Shown here: positions 38,805-39,108 of the stretch, in pieces
How positions within the stretch are numbered: position 1 is the first letter of the stretch
Layout of the letters: each line of letters starts with the position of its first letter
Assembly (NCBI GenBank): GCA_943330455.2
Contig: CALQHT020000020.1
Coordinates: forward strand, 1-39,108
DNA length: 39,108 nucleotides
DNA from: Nitrosovibrio sp. Nv4
GTDB lineage: Bacteria > Pseudomonadota > Alphaproteobacteria > Acetobacterales > Acetobacteraceae
Direction: 5' to 3'
Made by a program: the position numbers and the translations under genes
The notes under the pieces: generated by a model
Database searches by the model: none
The model's input: only the letters and a program-made list of their open reading frames with translations
Told to the model about the DNA's origin: nothing

Positions 38805-39108
38805 ATGAAAATCTCCCTCGCTCCCATCAGCATTGTCGACAACGGCGCCGTCAAGCTCGGTTCCGGGAATATCCAGGACATGCGCGTTGCGCTGCCGACC
38901 CGCGCCATCGCTGACAAGGGCGCCGTCAAGCTCGGTTCCGGGAATATCCAGGACATGCGCATCGCGCTGCCGACCCGCGCCATCGCCGACAAGGGCGCCG
39001 TCAAGCTTGGTTCGGGCAACATCCAGGACATGCGCGTCGCGCTGCCGACCCGCGCCATCGCCGACAAGGGCGCCGTCAAGCTTGGTTCGGGCAACATCCA
39101 GGACATGC
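38805..39108 (+). CDS. Tandem 25-residue repeat protein (partial, runs off the window)
   Basis: An open frame of 101 codons without stop to the window end, with GGAGG ideally placed before ATG (TTGGAGGATCACAAA). After MKISLAPISI-V the protein is a chain of 25-residue units beginning D(K/N)GAVKLGSGNIQ and ending ALPTRAIA: units at 38838-38912, 38913-38987, 38988-39062, and a fourth from 39063. Units differ by one Lys/Asn and one Val/Ile change; other DNA differences are synonymous. No cysteine, signal peptide or membrane segment is seen. The alternating hydrophobic pattern would suit beta-strands, for example a solenoid or adhesin-like fibre, but I recognise no family. The CRP-type site upstream suggests cAMP control. 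Confidence 0.85.
   Translation, partial: MKISLAPISIVDNGAVKLGSGNIQDMRVALPTRAIADKGAVKLGSGNIQDMRIALPTRAIADKGAVKLGSGNIQDMRVALPTRAIADKGAVKLGSGNIQDM
38838..39108 (+). repeat. 75-bp coding tandem repeat array
   Basis: Three full 75-bp units and 46 bases of a fourth, continuing past the window. Units 1 and 2 share CTCGGTTCCGGGAAT while units 3 and 4 share CTTGGTTCGGGCAAC, so the array looks like two duplicated pairs, or a gradient of recent duplication. The units are directly adjacent with no spacer. Confidence 0.95.

Noticed and set aside
38798-39106. Repeat-containing open frame on the minus strand over the 75-bp array
   Set aside because: It mirrors the plus-strand gene. The substitutions between units are silent on plus but partly non-silent on minus, and the GGAGG site supports plus.
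38838-39108. CRISPR array
   Set aside because: The units are directly adjacent 75-bp repeats with no unique spacers, and they lie in an open frame with a ribosome binding site.

Overview
The window is GC-rich DNA with tightly packed genes, short intergenic gaps and frequent overlapping stop/start codons. The gene set (heterotetrameric sarcosine oxidase, FixJ/FixK-type regulators, a CheZ-like phosphatase, family III CoA-transferase, cobalamin-dependent MetH with an ArsR-methyltransferase regulator, an adenylate cyclase with TPRs) and the abundance of GC-rich palindromic repeats point to an alphaproteobacterium, most likely Rhodospirillales/Acetobacteraceae. That placement is inferred from gene content and style, not from a marker gene. 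I saw no rRNA, tRNA, CRISPR array, transposase or phage gene.

Left part (about 0.2-13.1 kb) is catabolic: a soxB-soxD-soxAG sarcosine oxidase operon with the gamma subunit fused to alpha, an amidase, an alpha/beta hydrolase, an SDR, a ThDP-dependent decarboxylase/synthase-like enzyme followed by a CoxG-like protein, and a 2OG-Fe(II) oxygenase. The middle (13.2-25.4 kb) is core metabolism and housekeeping: tandem universal stress protein, YggS-type PLP protein, CaiB/BaiF CoA-transferase, an ArsR-methyltransferase plus metH operon with a palindromic operator candidate, CinA, an MFS carrier, a CheZ-like protein and a nitroreductase. Region 25.4-28.8 kb is a regulatory island: FixK-like Crp/Fnr protein, FixJ-like regulator, a receiver-only protein preceded by a perfect FNR/FixK box, then an ECF sigma factor overlapping a cupin anti-sigma factor. 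Region 29.2-36.5 kb holds a flavoprotein, an HSD10-like SDR, prpE, pdxJ, a small unknown ORF and a membrane-anchored glutamate-synthase-like FMN protein.

The right end is the most unusual place. A class III adenylate cyclase gene (leftward) and an open-ended gene (rightward) encoding near-perfect tandem 25-residue repeats flank a 477-base non-coding region that carries two perfect TGTGA-N6-TCACA CRP-type sites. One lies where it would activate the repeat gene. Substitutions between repeat units are almost all synonymous, so the array is under protein-level constraint. The gene runs off the window.

Three families of intergenic palindromic elements recur: (I) long hairpins with a CCGTCATTGCCGGG-type core (about 14.9, 24.6, 29.0, 31.4 and, divergent, 33.5 kb); (II) GC-rich inverted repeats edged by ATGGAGAAA (9.3 and 16.4 kb); (III) mirror-symmetric multi-hairpin cassettes of about 228 bp (5.4 and 11.8 kb) whose long central stems differ in sequence yet remain perfectly paired.
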